Shown in pieces: positions 5,149-5,710 of a stretch of DNA of 5,710 bases. Source of the DNA: Candidatus Caldarchaeum sp. (GTDB lineage Archaea > Thermoproteota > Nitrososphaeria_A > Caldarchaeales > Caldarchaeaceae). A program made the position numbers and the translations under genes. The stretch covers positions 1 to 5,710 of the forward strand of contig JANWZT010000081.1 of assembly GCA_025054515.1 (NCBI GenBank). The letters run 5' to 3'. Under the pieces are notes generated by a model. The model did no database searches and was not told the origin of the DNA. It saw nothing but the letters and a program-made list of their open reading frames with translations. Every line of letters starts with the position of its first letter. The first letter of the stretch is position 1.

Positions 5149-5710
5149 GTGACAAGCGGGCCGTTGAAGCTTGTATTAGAACACGACAGATACCGAAGTG
5201 AATGTCTCAACCTGATAGCGAGCGAGAACGTGTTAAGCCCAAGGGTGAGGAAGGCCCTTGCATCCGACATGAGCTCGAGATATGCTCTTCGGCCCGAATT
5301 TTATGCGGGGACGCGCAAAATTCATGAAGTCTGGGAACTGGCCGAAGAGACCGCGAAAACCGTGTTTGAAGCCAATTTCTGCACGGTCGCGCCGTTGTCG
5401 GGGCACGTTGCACTCCTAATTACTCTCTACGCCACAGTCGGAAAGGGGAGGAAGATTGCGGCGGTCGACCCCAAATTCGCCGGCTATCCCGGCCTCGACA
5501 ACGACAAAATTCCTGAAATCTTTGACCACAAGTTGCTAATTCTTCCCGAACGCGATTTGAACATCGACAAAGAAAAGGCCGTCGAACTGTTAGAAGCTGA
5601 AAAGCCCGACGTCGTCGTGCTCGGATCGAGTCTGATTTTATACCCTGTTCCCGTACGTGAAATCTCTGAAGCCGTTCATTCTTACGGCGGCTACGTTGTT
5701 TACGACGGCT
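5149..5710 (+). CDS. Serine hydroxymethyltransferase-superfamily PLP enzyme, divergent; 3' truncated by the window
   Basis: The first 187 codons of a fold-type I PLP enzyme of the SHMT family. LNLIASENVLSPRVRKAL (20-37) is the SHMT signature opening. SRYALRPEFYAGTRKIHEV (43-61) matches the region usually reading KYAEGxPxxRYYGG. PLSGHVALL (82-90) is the phosphate-loop region, LGSSLILYPVP (158-168) matches the GGFSAY region, and VVYDG (183-187) carries the Asp expected to contact the PLP ring nitrogen. The Lys that binds PLP lies beyond the window. Canonical SHMT interconverts serine and glycine with a folate or methanopterin carrier. Here the catalytic Glu of YAEG is replaced by Leu47, the following loop is about 3 residues shorter, YYGG is FYAG, and the ring-stacking His appears to be Tyr113. 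It may therefore be a paralogue with another activity. An in-frame TGA at 5143-5145 limits the start to GTG 5149, or less likely TTG 5164. Confidence 0.82.
   Translation, partial: MTSGPLKLVLEHDRYRSECLNLIASENVLSPRVRKALASDMSSRYALRPEFYAGTRKIHEVWELAEETAKTVFEANFCTVAPLSGHVALLITLYATVGKGRKIAAVDPKFAGYPGLDNDKIPEIFDHKLLILPERDLNIDKEKAVELLEAEKPDVVVLGSSLILYPVPVREISEAVHSYGGYVVYDG

Noticed and set aside
5138..5152. Tiny open frame ATG-ACT-GAA-ACG-TGA ending on the GTG start of the SHMT-like gene
   Set aside because: Four codons with no ribosome site; a leader-peptide role cannot be supported and chance occurrence is likely.
1..5710. CRISPR array, insertion sequence or integrated element
   Set aside because: No regularly spaced repeats, transposase or integrase, terminal repeats or shift in base composition.

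Overview
The window reads as archaeal chromosome, probably from the TACK side of the tree. Evidence: a C-terminal fragment of a short OB-fold single-stranded DNA-binding protein with an RGG-type tail, an archaeal Hjc Holliday-junction resolvase, a stomatin / NfeD-ClpP pair resembling Pyrococcus PH1511/PH1510, an Lrp-type regulator, archaeal TATA boxes about 32 bases before start codons (near-leaderless transcripts), and an SHMT-family enzyme closest in flavour to crenarchaeal forms. The roughly 50% G+C and these protein styles would suit an Aigarchaeota/Caldiarchaeum-like lineage, but that placement is inference. Nothing suggests recent transfer: there are no insertion sequences, tRNAs, rRNAs, CRISPR arrays or phage genes.

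Layout. (1) Bases 1-205, plus strand: 3' end of the SSB gene. (2) Bases 198-2281, minus strand: a two-gene membrane operon, stomatin/SPFH first and then the NfeD-type membrane protease, joined by an ATGA overlap. The NfeD gene runs tail-to-tail into the SSB gene with an 8-base overlap. (3) Bases 2282-2430: a 149-base divergent promoter region with one TATA element for each direction; the minus-strand element sits inside a 15-base inverted repeat. (4) Bases 2431-5113, plus strand: a compact four-gene run. It holds a 478-residue coiled-coil protein with a C-terminal Cys4 zinc-ribbon-like end (unrecognised), a small winged-helix-like protein, Hjc, and an Lrp/AsnC regulator. The junctions are a 7-base gap, a 1-base overlap and a 14-base overlap, so co-transcription is very likely. 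(5) Bases 5149-5710, plus strand: the first 187 codons of an SHMT-superfamily PLP enzyme, cut by the window edge.

How the genes may work together. The stomatin and NfeD proteins form a known type of membrane-quality-control pair in which the protease clips the stomatin C-terminus. The plus-strand run looks centred on DNA: Hjc resolves four-way junctions, the winged-helix protein probably binds DNA, and the long coiled-coil zinc protein may be a structural partner. That partnership rests on gene order alone. Most worth a second look are the coiled-coil/winged-helix/Hjc cluster, the CxxC motif inside Hjc, and the SHMT-like protein, which lacks the glutamate that canonical SHMTs use in catalysis.
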